Shown: one piece after another, positions 26,969 to 36,167 of the stretch | Position numbering within the stretch: position 1 is the stretch's first letter | Layout of the letters: every line of letters begins with the position of its first letter | Source: Palsa-601 sp963801185 | GTDB lineage: Bacteria; Actinomycetota; Acidimicrobiia; Acidimicrobiales; Bog-793 | Assembly (NCBI GenBank): GCA_963801185.1 | Contig: CAWDDW010000002.1 | Span: 124,001 to 188,000 of the forward strand | Reading direction: 5' to 3' | Length of the DNA: 64,000 nucleotides | The notes under the pieces: model-generated | The model's database searches: none | Told to the model about the DNA's origin: nothing | The model's input: only the letters and a program-made list of their open reading frames with translations | Program-made: the position numbers and the translations under genes

Positions 26969-28042
26969 CTACTCGTCAGGCGGGCCAGCGGCTGCGGTTC
27001 CGGCGAGGGGTCGGACGACGCTCGGGGAGTGCTTGAAGAACGCCTCGATGTCAGCCTCGTAGCGATACTGGGGCAGCTGATCCCCGACTGTCCTGCGCAA
27101 CCGGTTCGACTGGGCGAAGCGCTCGACAGCCCCGGCCGACGACCACTTCGGGACGAACCCCGCTCTGGCGAGCTTGGTCGTGTCCATCCCACGGCCGTAG
27201 CGCAGGACGTCCTCGAGCTCGCTCGGGAGCGAGAGGAGCTTGGCCTTGACGAGCGGCGCCGCCAGCTGGAGTGTCATGACGGGAGGGAGCGGCAGCCTCC
27301 AAGCCCCTGCGATCGACGCGACCTCGCTCACGGGGAGCTTTCCGTCACCGGCGACGTTGTAGATCCCGGCTGGACGTTCGGTCACGGCGAACTGCACGCA
27401 GCGGACGACGTCGTCCTCTTCGACGAACTGGATGAGCGGGTCGAAGCCGGCGATCGAAGGCATGATTCCCCTCGCGAGGTTGCGGCTGATCGGCGTGTCG
27501 ATGTCGGCGCCGAGGACGTTGGCGAAGCGCAGCATCGTCACCACGACGCCCGGGTTGTCCTCCGCGAAGTCCTTCACGTAGCTCTCGACCTCGCACAGCG
27601 ACCGCTCGACCCGGTTGCGGGGCGGACGTGATCGCGGCGTGTCCTCGCTGAACCACGTCGGGTTGGCGGGGTGCGAGCCGTACACGAGCGATGATGACTT
27701 GACGACGATGTGTCGCACCGACGAGCCGCTAGCGCTCGCAGCGGCGAGCAGGTTCATGGTGCCGATGACGTTGGTCTCGTGCAGTGCCCGCCCGCTCATA
27801 CTCGACGAGTCGAGGACGAGAAACGTATGCACGATCGTGTCGACCTCCGTCGCCCGCACGAGTCGGGACAACAACGAGTAGCTGTTGTCTGCTCTCACGT
27901 ACTCGGTGCGCTCGAGCTCCACGCTCGGCGCGCCGGTGCCCATCCCGAGCAGCATCTCGACGCCGGGGTCGCTTTCGAGCGCGGCCGCGACACGACCGCC
28001 CCAGAAGGTGTCGAGGCCTGTCAGGAGTATGCGCCGGCCCAT
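26969..28042 (-). CDS. NAD-dependent epimerase/dehydratase (extended SDR)
   Basis: 357 residues with an N-terminal nucleotide fold (RRILLTGLDTFWGGRVAAAL; the usual TGxxGxxG is relaxed), the serine region IVVKSSSLVYGSHPANP and FANVLGADIDTPIS. The canonical YxxxK is not evident, since the matching place reads RNRVERSLCEVES, so catalysis as an epimerase is doubtful. The gene is paired with a PlsC-type acyltransferase, the same pairing as Rv0501-Rv0502 of Mycobacterium tuberculosis. I choose ATG 28042 over a TTG at 28063 that overlaps the upstream stop. Confidence 0.85.
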   Translation of the reverse strand: MGRRILLTGLDTFWGGRVAAALESDPGVEMLLGMGTGAPSVELERTEYVRADNSYSLLSRLVRATEVDTIVHTFLVLDSSSMSGRALHETNVIGTMNLLAAASASGSSVRHIVVKSSSLVYGSHPANPTWFSEDTPRSRPPRNRVERSLCEVESYVKDFAEDNPGVVVTMLRFANVLGADIDTPISRNLARGIMPSIAGFDPLIQFVEEDDVVRCVQFAVTERPAGIYNVAGDGKLPVSEVASIAGAWRLPLPPVMTLQLAAPLVKAKLLSLPSELEDVLRYGRGMDTTKLARAGFVPKWSSAGAVERFAQSNRLRRTVGDQLPQYRYEADIEAFFKHSPSVVRPLAGTAAAGPPDE

Positions 28043-28059
28043 CGAGTGGCCTGCGGTCC

Positions 28060-28980
28060 TCAACCGAACCAGATGCTGCGCCGTTTGGCGAGCATCTCAT
28101 AGAGGTTCTCTTGCATGTTCTGGCGGATGGCCTCGGCTGCCTCCATGACACGGCCCTTCGGGTAGCGCTCGAGCCCGGGCTCGACGTCGAAAGACACGGG
28201 GTCGAGCACGCGGAGCCGGAATTTCGCTGGGAGATAGAGAACCGTGCCGAGCACCGGCCCGAAGATGAGGTGGTTCGCGGTCACCGGCAGGTATGGGATG
28301 CGGAGCATCCTCGCGACCGACTGCGACTTGTAGAGGATGGGCATCGACTCCTCGGCTCCGACGACGGCGATCGGTATCACGGGCACCGACGCTCGCATGG
28401 CAGTCTCCACGAAACCCCCACGCCCGAACCGCCTCAACCGATATCTCTCACTCACGACCTTGCTCGGCCCCTTCACGCCCTCGGGGAAGACGAGCGCCAG
28501 CTGACCCTGGTCACGGAGCAGCCGGTGGGCGTTGTCGGGATGGGCGGGGACGCCGCCTCCCCGGCTCCACACGGTGCCAACGACGGGCACGGTACGGAAC
28601 CAATTGTCTGCGAGGCCGTAGACGGGACGGCCGAGCTCCTCCTCGATGCCGTGCATGATCATGGGTGCGTCCGAGGGGATCGCGCCGGCATGGTTCGCTA
28701 TGAGAAGGGCGCCTCCGGCACGGGGGATCTTGTCGAGCCCTTCCCACTCGACGCGGAACCAGCGCTCGTAGAACGGGGCCTCGAGGCGCCGGATCAGGCG
28801 TCGCGTGCGCTCCGAACGCCCCCACTCGTCCACGTCCGATCGCCTCGCCGGGTCCCGGGACGGCTCCCGGAGGTCAGGACCTGGGAAGCGGACGAGCGAG
28901 CCGACTTGTCCGTCTTGTTCGCCGCCCCCGTCGTCGGAGGGGGAGGGCTTGGGTGTCGCGCGATCAATGTTTCTCACCAC
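28060..28980 (-). CDS. PlsC-type lysophospholipid acyltransferase family protein
   Basis: 306 residues with the acyltransferase block I variant NHAGAIPSDA and block III FPEGVKGPSK, the defining motifs of glycerolipid acyltransferases. It lacks strong membrane helices. The first 50 residues are charged and of low complexity. The stop touches the start region of the SDR gene, so the two are probably translated together. The fatty acceptor is unknown; homologues in this pairing are broadly conserved in actinobacteria. Confidence 0.88.
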   Translation of the reverse strand: MVRNIDRATPKPSPSDDGGGEQDGQVGSLVRFPGPDLREPSRDPARRSDVDEWGRSERTRRLIRRLEAPFYERWFRVEWEGLDKIPRAGGALLIANHAGAIPSDAPMIMHGIEEELGRPVYGLADNWFRTVPVVGTVWSRGGGVPAHPDNAHRLLRDQGQLALVFPEGVKGPSKVVSERYRLRRFGRGGFVETAMRASVPVIPIAVVGAEESMPILYKSQSVARMLRIPYLPVTANHLIFGPVLGTVLYLPAKFRLRVLDPVSFDVEPGLERYPKGRVMEAAEAIRQNMQENLYEMLAKRRSIWFG

Positions 28981-29025
28981 ATGGTCGATCGTAGTGGTCG
29001 ACGGGCAGGGCCAGGCTTGGCCCGG

Positions 29026-30265
29026 TCAGGGCCGGCCGAACCCGACGAAACCGTTCCAGTACATCTGGAAGTAGCCGACGTTCGTGCCGGTCTCTTCAGC
29101 CTGGAGGATGGTCTCGGTCCCGTACGGGCCAGAGCCGATGTACATCGCGACATGGGTGATCGGGTAGGGACCGTCGTTCGCGAAGTGGTAGAAGATGAGG
29201 TCGCCCGGCTCGATTTGGCTCGCCTTTATCGGCGTCGACTCCTCGTACTGGGCGGTCGCGCCGTGCTCGAGCTGGACGCCGGCCGCCTCCCAGGCCAGCA
29301 TCGTGAGCCCAGAGCAGTCGACCCCGCTCCGGCTGGCACCGCCCCACACGTAAGGAACGCCGATGTAGCTCTCGGCGGCAGCAACGGCTTTTTGACCCGC
29401 CGCGTTCGTGCCCGCAGGGGTCAGCGACTGGCCGACCGTGGTGGAGCCGGCCGAGCTCGACGCCGAGCCCGCACCGTTCTGGTTCCCCGTCGTCGGGTTG
29501 GCGCCTGCAACAGCGGCAGCCGCGGCTGCAGCCTCTTCGGCGGCCTGCTCGGCGGCGGCACGGGCCGCAGCGGCTCGAGCCTGAGCGGCTGCCTGTGCGG
29601 CGGCTCGGGCGACGGCCGCTTCGTACTCCACCATCATGTGGGCGAGGCGGCCCTTCACCTCGCCGAGGATGTGTGTGATCTGAGCCGTCTTGGCTTGTGC
29701 CGAAGCCCTCGCAGCTTCGGCCTGGTGGAGGGCTGCCTCGGCCGCATGCTCCTGTCTGGCCTCGGTCCGCTGCTCTGCGGCAAGCCGCCGGGAGGCGTTG
29801 TCGAGTGCTTGGACGGCGGTATGGAGTGTTGTCGCTACCGCGTTGCCGTAGACGGCGATGCTCTGGCCGTCCGACACGTTCGCGGCGAGCAGCGCCGTGA
29901 ACTCGGCGGCCTGGCCGTCCCCGGTGACGTAGGCCTCGACCGCAGTGTTGGTGAGGTGGACCTTGGCGGACGCGAGCTGCGCCTCACGACGCTTGAGCTG
30001 CCGCTCGGTGGCCTCCAGGAGCCGCTTGTCTTTTGCGACGTTGAGCTCGGCTTCGTCGTAGGTCTCGGCTGCGATGTTGACCTGCGTCTGGTCGCGCGAC
30101 AGCTCTTTCGCGAGAGCGGCCGCCCGAGCTTCTCATCGTCGAGATCTGCGAGGACGTCGGGGTAGAGGCGAGTGCCGCGGCGGACGGGAGGATGCTGACG
30201 GTCGCCAGCAGCGTGGCTCCGCCGACGGCCGCGAGGCGTCGGGAATGGGTGGTCCCCATAGGCAT
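29026..30265 (-). CDS. Secreted NlpC/P60 cell-wall hydrolase (one-base frame break near the N-terminus)
   Basis: A signal peptide (HSRRLAAVGGATLLATVSIL, cleavage near ALAST) lies in one frame; a helical coiled-coil region and a C-terminal NlpC/P60 domain lie in the next. In the catalytic domain ESYIGVPYVWGG, GVDCSGLTMLA (Cys nucleophile), ITHVAMYIG (His) mark a D,L-endopeptidase. Frames join near 30130 (MR then ARAAALAKELS) if one base is dropped, and the span of 1240 bases is one over a multiple of three, giving about 412 residues. The coiled coil resembles the RipA/RipC-type regulatory arm. The Ala-rich linker near residues 230-260 is normal for the group. Confidence 0.87.
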
Positions 30266-30407
30266 CAGGAACAACTTTGCTCACATCAGCCCCATTTGTC
30301 AACATCCTTCGCACGCGGCGTCGCTGCTTGAGGCTGTTTTTTGTACCGCCCCGGGTGCCGGGGCGCCGCCTCCTCCTTGGCCGCCCCTTGGTCGCCACTT
30401 CGACCCT

Positions 30408-30452
30408 TGGTGGTTGAGACTTCACCCCCGTGGTGGACAACAATCTCAACCG
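30408..30452. repeat. Dispersed palindromic element, copy 5
   Basis: TGGTGGTTGAGACTTC against CAATCTCAACCGCC with an inner CCCCGTGG/GGACAA stem. It is preceded by a C/T-rich run containing CTTGGCCGCC, as at 18635. It lies between the divergent NlpC/P60 and carboxylesterase genes. Confidence 0.8.
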
Positions 30453-30536
30453 CCTACGGTTGAGGGCGGGCGGCCCGGCAGCCTCGCCCGGGGGCCCGCG
30501 ATGAAGGGAGACCCCGATGAAGGGAGACCAGCGCTG

Positions 30537-32138
30537 ATGGAACTTGTCACAGTCGAGACGGCTTCCGGGGCCGTCGCCGGCCGCCGCGAGGCCGACGACC
30601 TGGTCGTCTTCCGCGGCATCCCGTATGCGGCACCGCCGGTCGGCGACCTCCGGTTCCGCCCGCCCACCCGTCCGGCGCCATGGCCGGGCACCCGCGAGAC
30701 CACGGAGTCCGCGCCGATGAGCATCCAGCCGCCCCCCGATACCGGCGGTTCGGTACCAGGCGACCCCTCCGAACAATCTGAGGACTGCCTCTACCTGAAC
30801 GTCTACACGCCGGCTTGTGACGGCGAGGCACGGGCCGTAATGGTGTGGATCCACGGGGGCGGTTTCGTGAGCGGCAGCGCGACGTCGGCCCTTTACGCCG
30901 GTGAGCGGCTCGCCAGGCACGGGATCGTCCTCGTGACCGTCAACTATCGGGTGGGGGCGCTTGGGTGGCTCGGCCATCCATCGCTCGCGCACCCAGACGA
31001 CCCCGGCGCCGGCTTCGCAAACTGGGGCCTCCAAGACCAGGTCGCGGCGCTCGAGTGGGTGACCGAGCACGTCGCCGCGTTCGGGGGCGATCCGAACCGG
31101 GTGACGGTCTTCGGCGAATCGGCCGGCGGGATGTCGGTTGCCGCCCTCCTTGCCACGCCCGCTGCCGGACGCCTCTTTCAACGGGCGATCATCCAGAGCG
31201 GCGCGGCGATCGCAGTCGGCCAAGGCTCCGCTGAGCGGCTCGCCGAGGACGTAGCCGCCGAGATCGGCCTCGAGCAGCTCTCCAGAGAAACCCTCCTCGC
31301 CCTCCCCGCCAGCGAACTGCTCCGCGCACAGCTCGCGATCGGCCCGAAGTACCAAGTCCTCGGGCTCCCGTTCCAGCCGGTGGTCGACGGCGGGGTCCTG
31401 ACGGAGCATCCGGCCGCAGCGATCGCCCGGGGAAGGTCGGCCGGCGTCGATCTGTTGATAGGCACGAACCGAGACGAGTGGCGCTTTTGGACCTGGACGG
31501 ACCCGTCGCTCCGGGAGATCGATGACGCTCGGCTCGAGCGTCTCGTACGTCGTCAGATCGAGAATGCCTGGCTCACGGGCTCGCTCGATCCGGTGGAGAC
31601 GATCGAGACTTACCGGAAGGCCCGCGAGTCGCGCGGCGCCGGAGTAACGCCGACGGACGTGTACTGCGGGATCGCCTCCGACTGGTCGTTCCGGGTACCG
31701 TCGATGCGGCTTGCCAGCGCACACGAGGGTGCTGGCGGGCGTGTCTTCAGCTACCTCTTCGACTGGGAGTCGCCGTTCGGGGGTGGTGTCCTCGGGTCGT
31801 GCCACGCTCTCGACCTCCCGTTCGTCTTCGGCAGCTGCTCGAATCCGGTCATCGCTCTGTTCTCTGGCGGTGGCGACGAGGCGGAGGCACTGAGCGAGGT
31901 GATGAGGGGAGCGTGGGTGAGTTTCGCTGCTTTCGGGGAGCCGGCATGCGAGCAAGCCGGCGAGTGGCCCACTTACGACTCGGTCCGGCGCGCGACCAAG
32001 CGCCTCGGTATGGCCGTCGAGGTGGTTGACTCTCCGATGGAGGACGAGCGCGCGTTCTTGGATGCGGCGTTCGGCCCGTACGGGGAGTTAGAGGCCCTCA
32101 ACGCCGAGCGCGTGCGCGTGCCGGACACGCGAGGCTGA
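30537..32138 (+). CDS. Type B carboxylesterase (para-nitrobenzyl esterase-like)
   Basis: 533 residues of the alpha/beta-hydrolase carboxylesterase family. It shows FRGIPYAAPPVGDLRFRPP, the SEDCLYLNVYTP block, the oxyanion-hole HGGGF and the nucleophile elbow GESAGG; His of the triad is likely in GSCHALDLPFVFG. No signal peptide, so cytoplasmic. The ATG at 30537 follows AGGGAG; two 15-bp near-duplicate segments (ATGAAGGGAGACC) lie at 30501-30529 and offer competing in-frame starts. A TTA codon occurs near the 3' end. The natural ester substrate is unknown. Confidence 0.9.
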   Translation: MELVTVETASGAVAGRREADDLVVFRGIPYAAPPVGDLRFRPPTRPAPWPGTRETTESAPMSIQPPPDTGGSVPGDPSEQSEDCLYLNVYTPACDGEARAVMVWIHGGGFVSGSATSALYAGERLARHGIVLVTVNYRVGALGWLGHPSLAHPDDPGAGFANWGLQDQVAALEWVTEHVAAFGGDPNRVTVFGESAGGMSVAALLATPAAGRLFQRAIIQSGAAIAVGQGSAERLAEDVAAEIGLEQLSRETLLALPASELLRAQLAIGPKYQVLGLPFQPVVDGGVLTEHPAAAIARGRSAGVDLLIGTNRDEWRFWTWTDPSLREIDDARLERLVRRQIENAWLTGSLDPVETIETYRKARESRGAGVTPTDVYCGIASDWSFRVPSMRLASAHEGAGGRVFSYLFDWESPFGGGVLGSCHALDLPFVFGSCSNPVIALFSGGGDEAEALSEVMRGAWVSFAAFGEPACEQAGEWPTYDSVRRATKRLGMAVEVVDSPMEDERAFLDAAFGPYGELEALNAERVRVPDTRG

Positions 32139-32169
32139 TCACCCCCGCCGGGTGACTCGGTGGGGTTCG

Positions 32170-32242
32170 GGGGACGTAGCCCAACGGCAGAGGCAGGGCG
32201 CTTAAAACGCCTCCAGTGAGGGTTCGAGTCCCTCCGTCCCCA
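32170..32242 (+). tRNA. tRNA with UAA anticodon on a class I (short variable arm) body
   Basis: A clean 73-nt cloverleaf: acceptor GGGGACG/CGTCCCC, D-arm GCCC-loop-GGC with the conserved GG, anticodon stem GGGCG/CGCCT, loop CTTAAAA with anticodon TAA at 32203-32205, five-base variable loop CCAGT, T-arm GAGGG-TTCGAGT-CCCTC and discriminator A. CCA is not encoded. UAA would read UUA leucine codons, but bacterial leucine tRNAs carry a long variable arm, which is missing. It may be an unusual leucine tRNA or one charged with something else. The gene is followed by an 8-bp hairpin. Confidence 0.85.
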
Positions 32243-32245
32243 CTT

Positions 32246-32264
32246 CGTTGTCGTTTCGACAACG
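32246..32264. terminator. Hairpin downstream of the tRNA
   Basis: Perfect 8-bp inverted repeat CGTTGTCG-TTT-CGACAACG starting four bases after the tRNA. There is no U-tract, so it is a weak match to an intrinsic terminator. Related GTTGT/ACAAC palindromes occur at 36543, 37900 and 46352, each next to a sequence resembling a tRNA 3' end. Confidence 0.55.
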
Positions 32265-32512
32265 TTCGTCCTACTCAGGGGCTGGGCCGGGTGGGTTCGA
32301 CCGTCCAGTGCACGGAGGTCCGAGCACCCCGACCCGCCCCACCCCGACCCACCCATTGACCATGACCACACCTCTGGCACCGGCGGCGACCGGAATCCGA
32401 TCGGCGTCCAAGCGTGGAGCGGAAACGGGGCATCTTCTGCACTCTTGGGACTTGCAAGGCACAGTTGTCCGGAACCATACTCGGGGCCGTCCGTTGTGAA
32501 CGGAGGTGCGTC

Positions 32513-34750
32513 ATGGCTGTGCACGCCCGACCCGTTGGAAGCAAGTGCGACCGTTCGAGGTGCGCCGGCATCGAGTGGGAGCGCGCTGTCCTGTTCGGCT
32601 TCGCCGAGATGCCCAGCCGGCGAGCCCGCGCCGCCCATCGCGTGCAGTGTGGGCTGGCGGCGCTGTCGGCTCTCATCGTCGCCGTCGCGGTCGTGCTCGA
32701 CTCGCCGACCGCTATGGCGTTGGCGAGCACCCTCCCGACGGCCGCAGGGGGCATGACGTACTCGGTCACGAACGGCAACGACTCAGGCGCTGGGTCGCTG
32801 CGGCAGGCGATCCTCGACCTCAACAGCACTGGGTCGACCACTGCGCCCAACACGATCGGCATCGCCGCAGGCATCGGGTCACTCACCGTCGAGCCGACAT
32901 CGGCGCTGCCCGCCGTCCAACGGCCTGCGGTGTTGAACGGAGGCGGCATCCTCACGGTCAATGGCACGCTGCTGAAGGCCGGGACGAACGACCTCACGCT
33001 CTCGGGACTGAGTGGCGGCAGCCTGGTCACCGGGCTGACCCTCGAGGGCTCGCCGGGGTCGGCGATCGTCCTCAAGTCTGCCGGCGACTCCGTCTGCAAC
33101 AACACCATCGGGGGCGTCGCCTTCGGCGGTGACGGCAACCACGGAGGCATCCTCGTGGCGTCGGCGAACGACACGATCGGTTGCGGGCCCTCGGGAGGGA
33201 ACGAGATCGTCGGCAACCTCTCGACCGGGATCACCGTCAGCAATTCGGCCCAGCCGGCCGGCACCCGCATCCAGGGGAATTACATCGGAACGGATCAGGC
33301 CGGCGACGGCGGTCTCGGCAACGTCGGGGCCGGCATCTACATCTCGGGTTCCGGCAACAACACCATCGGAGGATCACCCGGCAACGACCAAGGAAACGTG
33401 ATCTGCGGCAACGGCAGCGGCGTCCTCCTCAAGGGATCCGGCGCGACGGGCAACCTCGTCGAAGGGAACCTCATCGGAACGAACGGCGCCGGCACCGGCC
33501 TCCCGAACGGGAACGGCGTTGTCCTCGAGGGCGCCGCCATCAACAACACCATCGGCGGTGCTGGGCTTGGAAATGTCATCTCGGGCAACAGCTTGAACGG
33601 AGTGGTCATCACTGGGGCGGGCACGATTGGCAACGTTCTCGGTGGCAACTTCATCGGGACGAACGAGGGTGGGAGTGTCGGCATCGGTAACGATGGCGAC
33701 GGTGTCCTTCTTGAAGGCGGTGTCACGAACAACACGATCGGTGGCAGCGCTGGACCCAACCTCATCTCGGGAAACAGCGGCAGCGGCGTGCTGCTGCTCG
33801 GAACGGGCACGAGCGGCAACCTGCTGAGCAACAATCTCATCGGGACGAACGAGGGTGGCAACGCAGCCATCCCCAACCACAACGGCGTCGTTCTCGAGGG
33901 CAACGCGACCAACAACACGATCGGTGGGGGCGGCGGCGGCAACCTCATCTCGGGAAACAGCGGCAGCGGCGTGCTGCTGCTCGGAACGGGCACGAGCGGC
34001 AACCTGCTGAGCAACAATCTCATCGGGACGAACGGGAGCGGGACGGCCCCGCTCGGGGAGGGAGCCGGAGTTCTTCTCTTGAATGGCGCATCGAACAACA
34101 CGATCGGCACCGCCGGCGACGGCAACGTCATCTCCGGGATCAACGGCAACGCAGTGACCATCGGCGGCACGGGGACGAACAACAACCTGCTAGAGGGGAA
34201 CTCCATCGGCACCGACGTGACTGGCTCGAAGCCCGTGCCGAACCTCGGAGACGGCGTGCTGGTCTACGGAGGATCTACCGGCACCCAGATCGGCGGGTCG
34301 CTCGCAGGAGACGGCAACATCATTGCCAACAACAACGTCGTCGGTGTGTTGGGTTCCGGTCCGCAGACGACCTTGGTCGTTGGCCCCGCGGGCCAGGAGA
34401 TCTACTCGAACGGGAAAGGCCGCGCGGGGCCCGGACTCCTGTTCGCCTACGGAGCAAACCGCGGCGAGCCGAGCCCGGCGGTGACGACCGCAAATACCGC
34501 GCCGGCCACGGGCGCCACCACCGTCACGGGGACCGCACAGCCCAACGCCACCGTGGACGTGTACTCGAACCCGAGTTGCGCAGACCCGGAGGGGGCGCAG
34601 TACCTCGGATCGACGACGGCCGACGGCTCCGGTGACTGGACACTTTCACCGAGCATCTCCGTTCCCGCTGGCAGCGGGGTGACGGCGATCGAGACCTCGT
34701 CCGGCGTCTCCTCCGCCTTCTCCACCTGCGTCCTCGTGAGCAGCGGCTAG
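32513..34750 (+). CDS. Exported right-handed parallel beta-helix protein with C-terminal Ig-like domain
   Basis: 745 residues. A GGAGG at 32502-32506 six bases before ATG 32513 selects this start. A hydrophobic export signal follows at residues 46-66 (AALSALIVAVAVVLDSP). Then comes YSVTNGNDSGAGSLRQAI, a motif at the head of many adhesin-like beta-helices, and eight or so imperfect 55-60-residue rungs built around NNTIGG, GNLISGNSGSGVLL and NLIGTN. Residues about 675-735 (TTVTGTAQPNATVDVYSNP) resemble a bacterial Ig-like domain. Probably a surface adhesin or glycan-binding protein; no catalytic residues are evident. Confidence 0.8.
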   Translation: MAVHARPVGSKCDRSRCAGIEWERAVLFGFAEMPSRRARAAHRVQCGLAALSALIVAVAVVLDSPTAMALASTLPTAAGGMTYSVTNGNDSGAGSLRQAILDLNSTGSTTAPNTIGIAAGIGSLTVEPTSALPAVQRPAVLNGGGILTVNGTLLKAGTNDLTLSGLSGGSLVTGLTLEGSPGSAIVLKSAGDSVCNNTIGGVAFGGDGNHGGILVASANDTIGCGPSGGNEIVGNLSTGITVSNSAQPAGTRIQGNYIGTDQAGDGGLGNVGAGIYISGSGNNTIGGSPGNDQGNVICGNGSGVLLKGSGATGNLVEGNLIGTNGAGTGLPNGNGVVLEGAAINNTIGGAGLGNVISGNSLNGVVITGAGTIGNVLGGNFIGTNEGGSVGIGNDGDGVLLEGGVTNNTIGGSAGPNLISGNSGSGVLLLGTGTSGNLLSNNLIGTNEGGNAAIPNHNGVVLEGNATNNTIGGGGGGNLISGNSGSGVLLLGTGTSGNLLSNNLIGTNGSGTAPLGEGAGVLLLNGASNNTIGTAGDGNVISGINGNAVTIGGTGTNNNLLEGNSIGTDVTGSKPVPNLGDGVLVYGGSTGTQIGGSLAGDGNIIANNNVVGVLGSGPQTTLVVGPAGQEIYSNGKGRAGPGLLFAYGANRGEPSPAVTTANTAPATGATTVTGTAQPNATVDVYSNPSCADPEGAQYLGSTTADGSGDWTLSPSISVPAGSGVTAIETSSGVSSAFSTCVLVSSG
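33758..34033. repeat. Exact 93-bp internal repeat in the beta-helix gene
   Basis: 33758-33850 and 33941-34033 are identical as read, offset by 183 bases (61 codons). The intervening sequence differs, so this is either a recent rung duplication or local gene conversion. Confidence 0.85.
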
Positions 34751-34763
34751 GAGCCCACCGTCG

Positions 34764-35768
34764 GTGCGGATCGGGACCCTGTACGACCCGAAGCTCCCCA
34801 ACTCCCGGTATCGGTGCGTCGTCCCCCTGCGGGCACTCTCCGAACGCGGACACGAGATCATCTGGCCGTCGGCCACCGATGCCGTGGAGCTGTTGGAGAA
34901 GTGCGACCTCGTTCACATGCATCGCCAGTACGGGCCGGCAACCGACGCCCTGGTCGCCCGTCTACGCCACATCGGCGTCGCCATCAGCTACGACAACGAC
35001 GACGATCTGGCCGCGATTCACCGGGACAGCCCGTCCTACCGCGAGGCGGGCGGCTTGAAGGGTCAACGCGACTTTGCTGCAACTGCCAGAGTCGCCCGCC
35101 GGGCGGCGCTCGTCACGACACCGAGCGACACGCTGGCTGATCGTTACCGGCGGGCCGGCGCAGAGCACGTCGAGGTCATCGAGAACTACCTGCCGAGGGA
35201 GTTCCTCGCCGCGCGACGACGTGATCACTTCGGCGTCGTGGTCGGATGGATCGCCGGGCTCGAGCACAGCGTGGACGCGTCCCGGCTCGGCCTGAGAGAG
35301 GTCTTCTTGTCCTTGCTGAAGCGATACCCGAAGCTACGTGTGGCCTCAATTGGAGCCGACCTGCGATTGGCCCACGACCGTTACTTCCACCTCGAGCAAG
35401 CGGACTTCGCGTCCTTGTTGTACGCGGCGGCTGGCTTCGACATCGGGATCGCCCCACTCGCAGATTCGAGGTTCAATGCGGCGCGTTCCAACGTCAAGGT
35501 GAAGGAGTACGCCTGTCTGGGCATCCCCTGGCTGGCCTCACCCGTCGCGCCATACGCTGACCTCGGACGCGACCAGGGCGGGGAGCTCGTCGACGACGGT
35601 GAGTGGGAACAGGCGCTGTCGGCGCTGATCGAGCATCCCCGAAGGCGCGCGCGCCTCGGACGGCAGGCGCGGGACTGGGCTGAGACCCAGACAATCGAGA
35701 TCGCCGGACACCGGTGGGAGGAGGCATTCGCTGGGGCGATCGCACGAGTGCGAGCTGCGAGTACCTAA
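34764..35768 (+). CDS. Glycosyltransferase (GT-B fold)
   Basis: 334 residues. The N-terminus MRIGTLYDPKLPNSRYRCVV and the middle VVVGWIAGLEHSVDA, VASIGADLRLAHDRYFH, IGIAPLADSRFNAARSNVK followed by EYACLGIPWLAS are typical of GT4-like transferases that modify surface glycans. A GTG start lies 13 bases after the beta-helix stop, suggesting one transcript, and the beta-helix protein could be its glycosylation target (inference). The donor sugar is unknown. Confidence 0.78.
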   Translation: MRIGTLYDPKLPNSRYRCVVPLRALSERGHEIIWPSATDAVELLEKCDLVHMHRQYGPATDALVARLRHIGVAISYDNDDDLAAIHRDSPSYREAGGLKGQRDFAATARVARRAALVTTPSDTLADRYRRAGAEHVEVIENYLPREFLAARRRDHFGVVVGWIAGLEHSVDASRLGLREVFLSLLKRYPKLRVASIGADLRLAHDRYFHLEQADFASLLYAAAGFDIGIAPLADSRFNAARSNVKVKEYACLGIPWLASPVAPYADLGRDQGGELVDDGEWEQALSALIEHPRRRARLGRQARDWAETQTIEIAGHRWEEAFAGAIARVRAAST

Positions 35769-35891
35769 CTCTGACGACATCGCTCACACCAGCTCAATTG
35801 GATCTCGGGCCGCCCTTGTAGAGCATGTGCCCGATGCGCTCGTCCAACAAGGGTGGATCCGGGCTTCTCTCTACTGCCAGCCCGGATTGCG

Positions 35892-36167
35892 CTAGCGCGG
35901 GCGATAGACGTCTGAGCGATGGTCGATTCGCAACACGCTCACCTCGCGGCAAGCATTGTCGATCTCGTACACGACGCGATATGAGCCACGCCTTACAGAC
36001 CAGAGCCCGGCGAGTTCGCGCTGAGGCGGATGGCCGACTCGGCGAGGAGCGTGGACGAGTGACCCGACCATGAGCTCGACGATGGCTGCAGCGGCCGCTT
36101 CGGGGAGCCGGGCCAGAGAGCGCTCCGCGGTCGCAGCGACTACCAACCGGTAGGTGCTGCTGGTCAC
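35892..36167 (-). CDS. RelE/ParE-family toxin
   Basis: 91 residues: YRLVVAATAERSLARLPEAA, ELAGLWSVRRGSYRVVYEID and VLRIDHRSDVYR are the RelE fold signatures, with the Arg/Tyr residues used by RelE-type mRNA interferases. The GTG start overlaps the antitoxin stop (GTGA), the normal antitoxin-toxin order. The toxin frame is intact although the antitoxin upstream has lost its DNA-binding half. Confidence 0.88.
   Translation of the reverse strand: MTSSTYRLVVAATAERSLARLPEAAAAAIVELMVGSLVHAPRRVGHPPQRELAGLWSVRRGSYRVVYEIDNACREVSVLRIDHRSDVYRPR

Noticed and set aside
21694..29000. Secondary-metabolite gene cluster
   Set aside because: Only envelope-type transferases are present; there is no PKS, NRPS, terpene or RiPP core enzyme.
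27784..30165. A 793-codon open frame on the + strand
   Set aside because: It is antisense to the SDR, PlsC and NlpC/P60 genes, which have clear motifs. High GC content leaves long chance frames.
29835..31955. A 706-codon minus-strand frame opposite the carboxylesterase
   Set aside because: The + strand has an intact esterase with GESAGG and normal start; the opposite frame has no family features.
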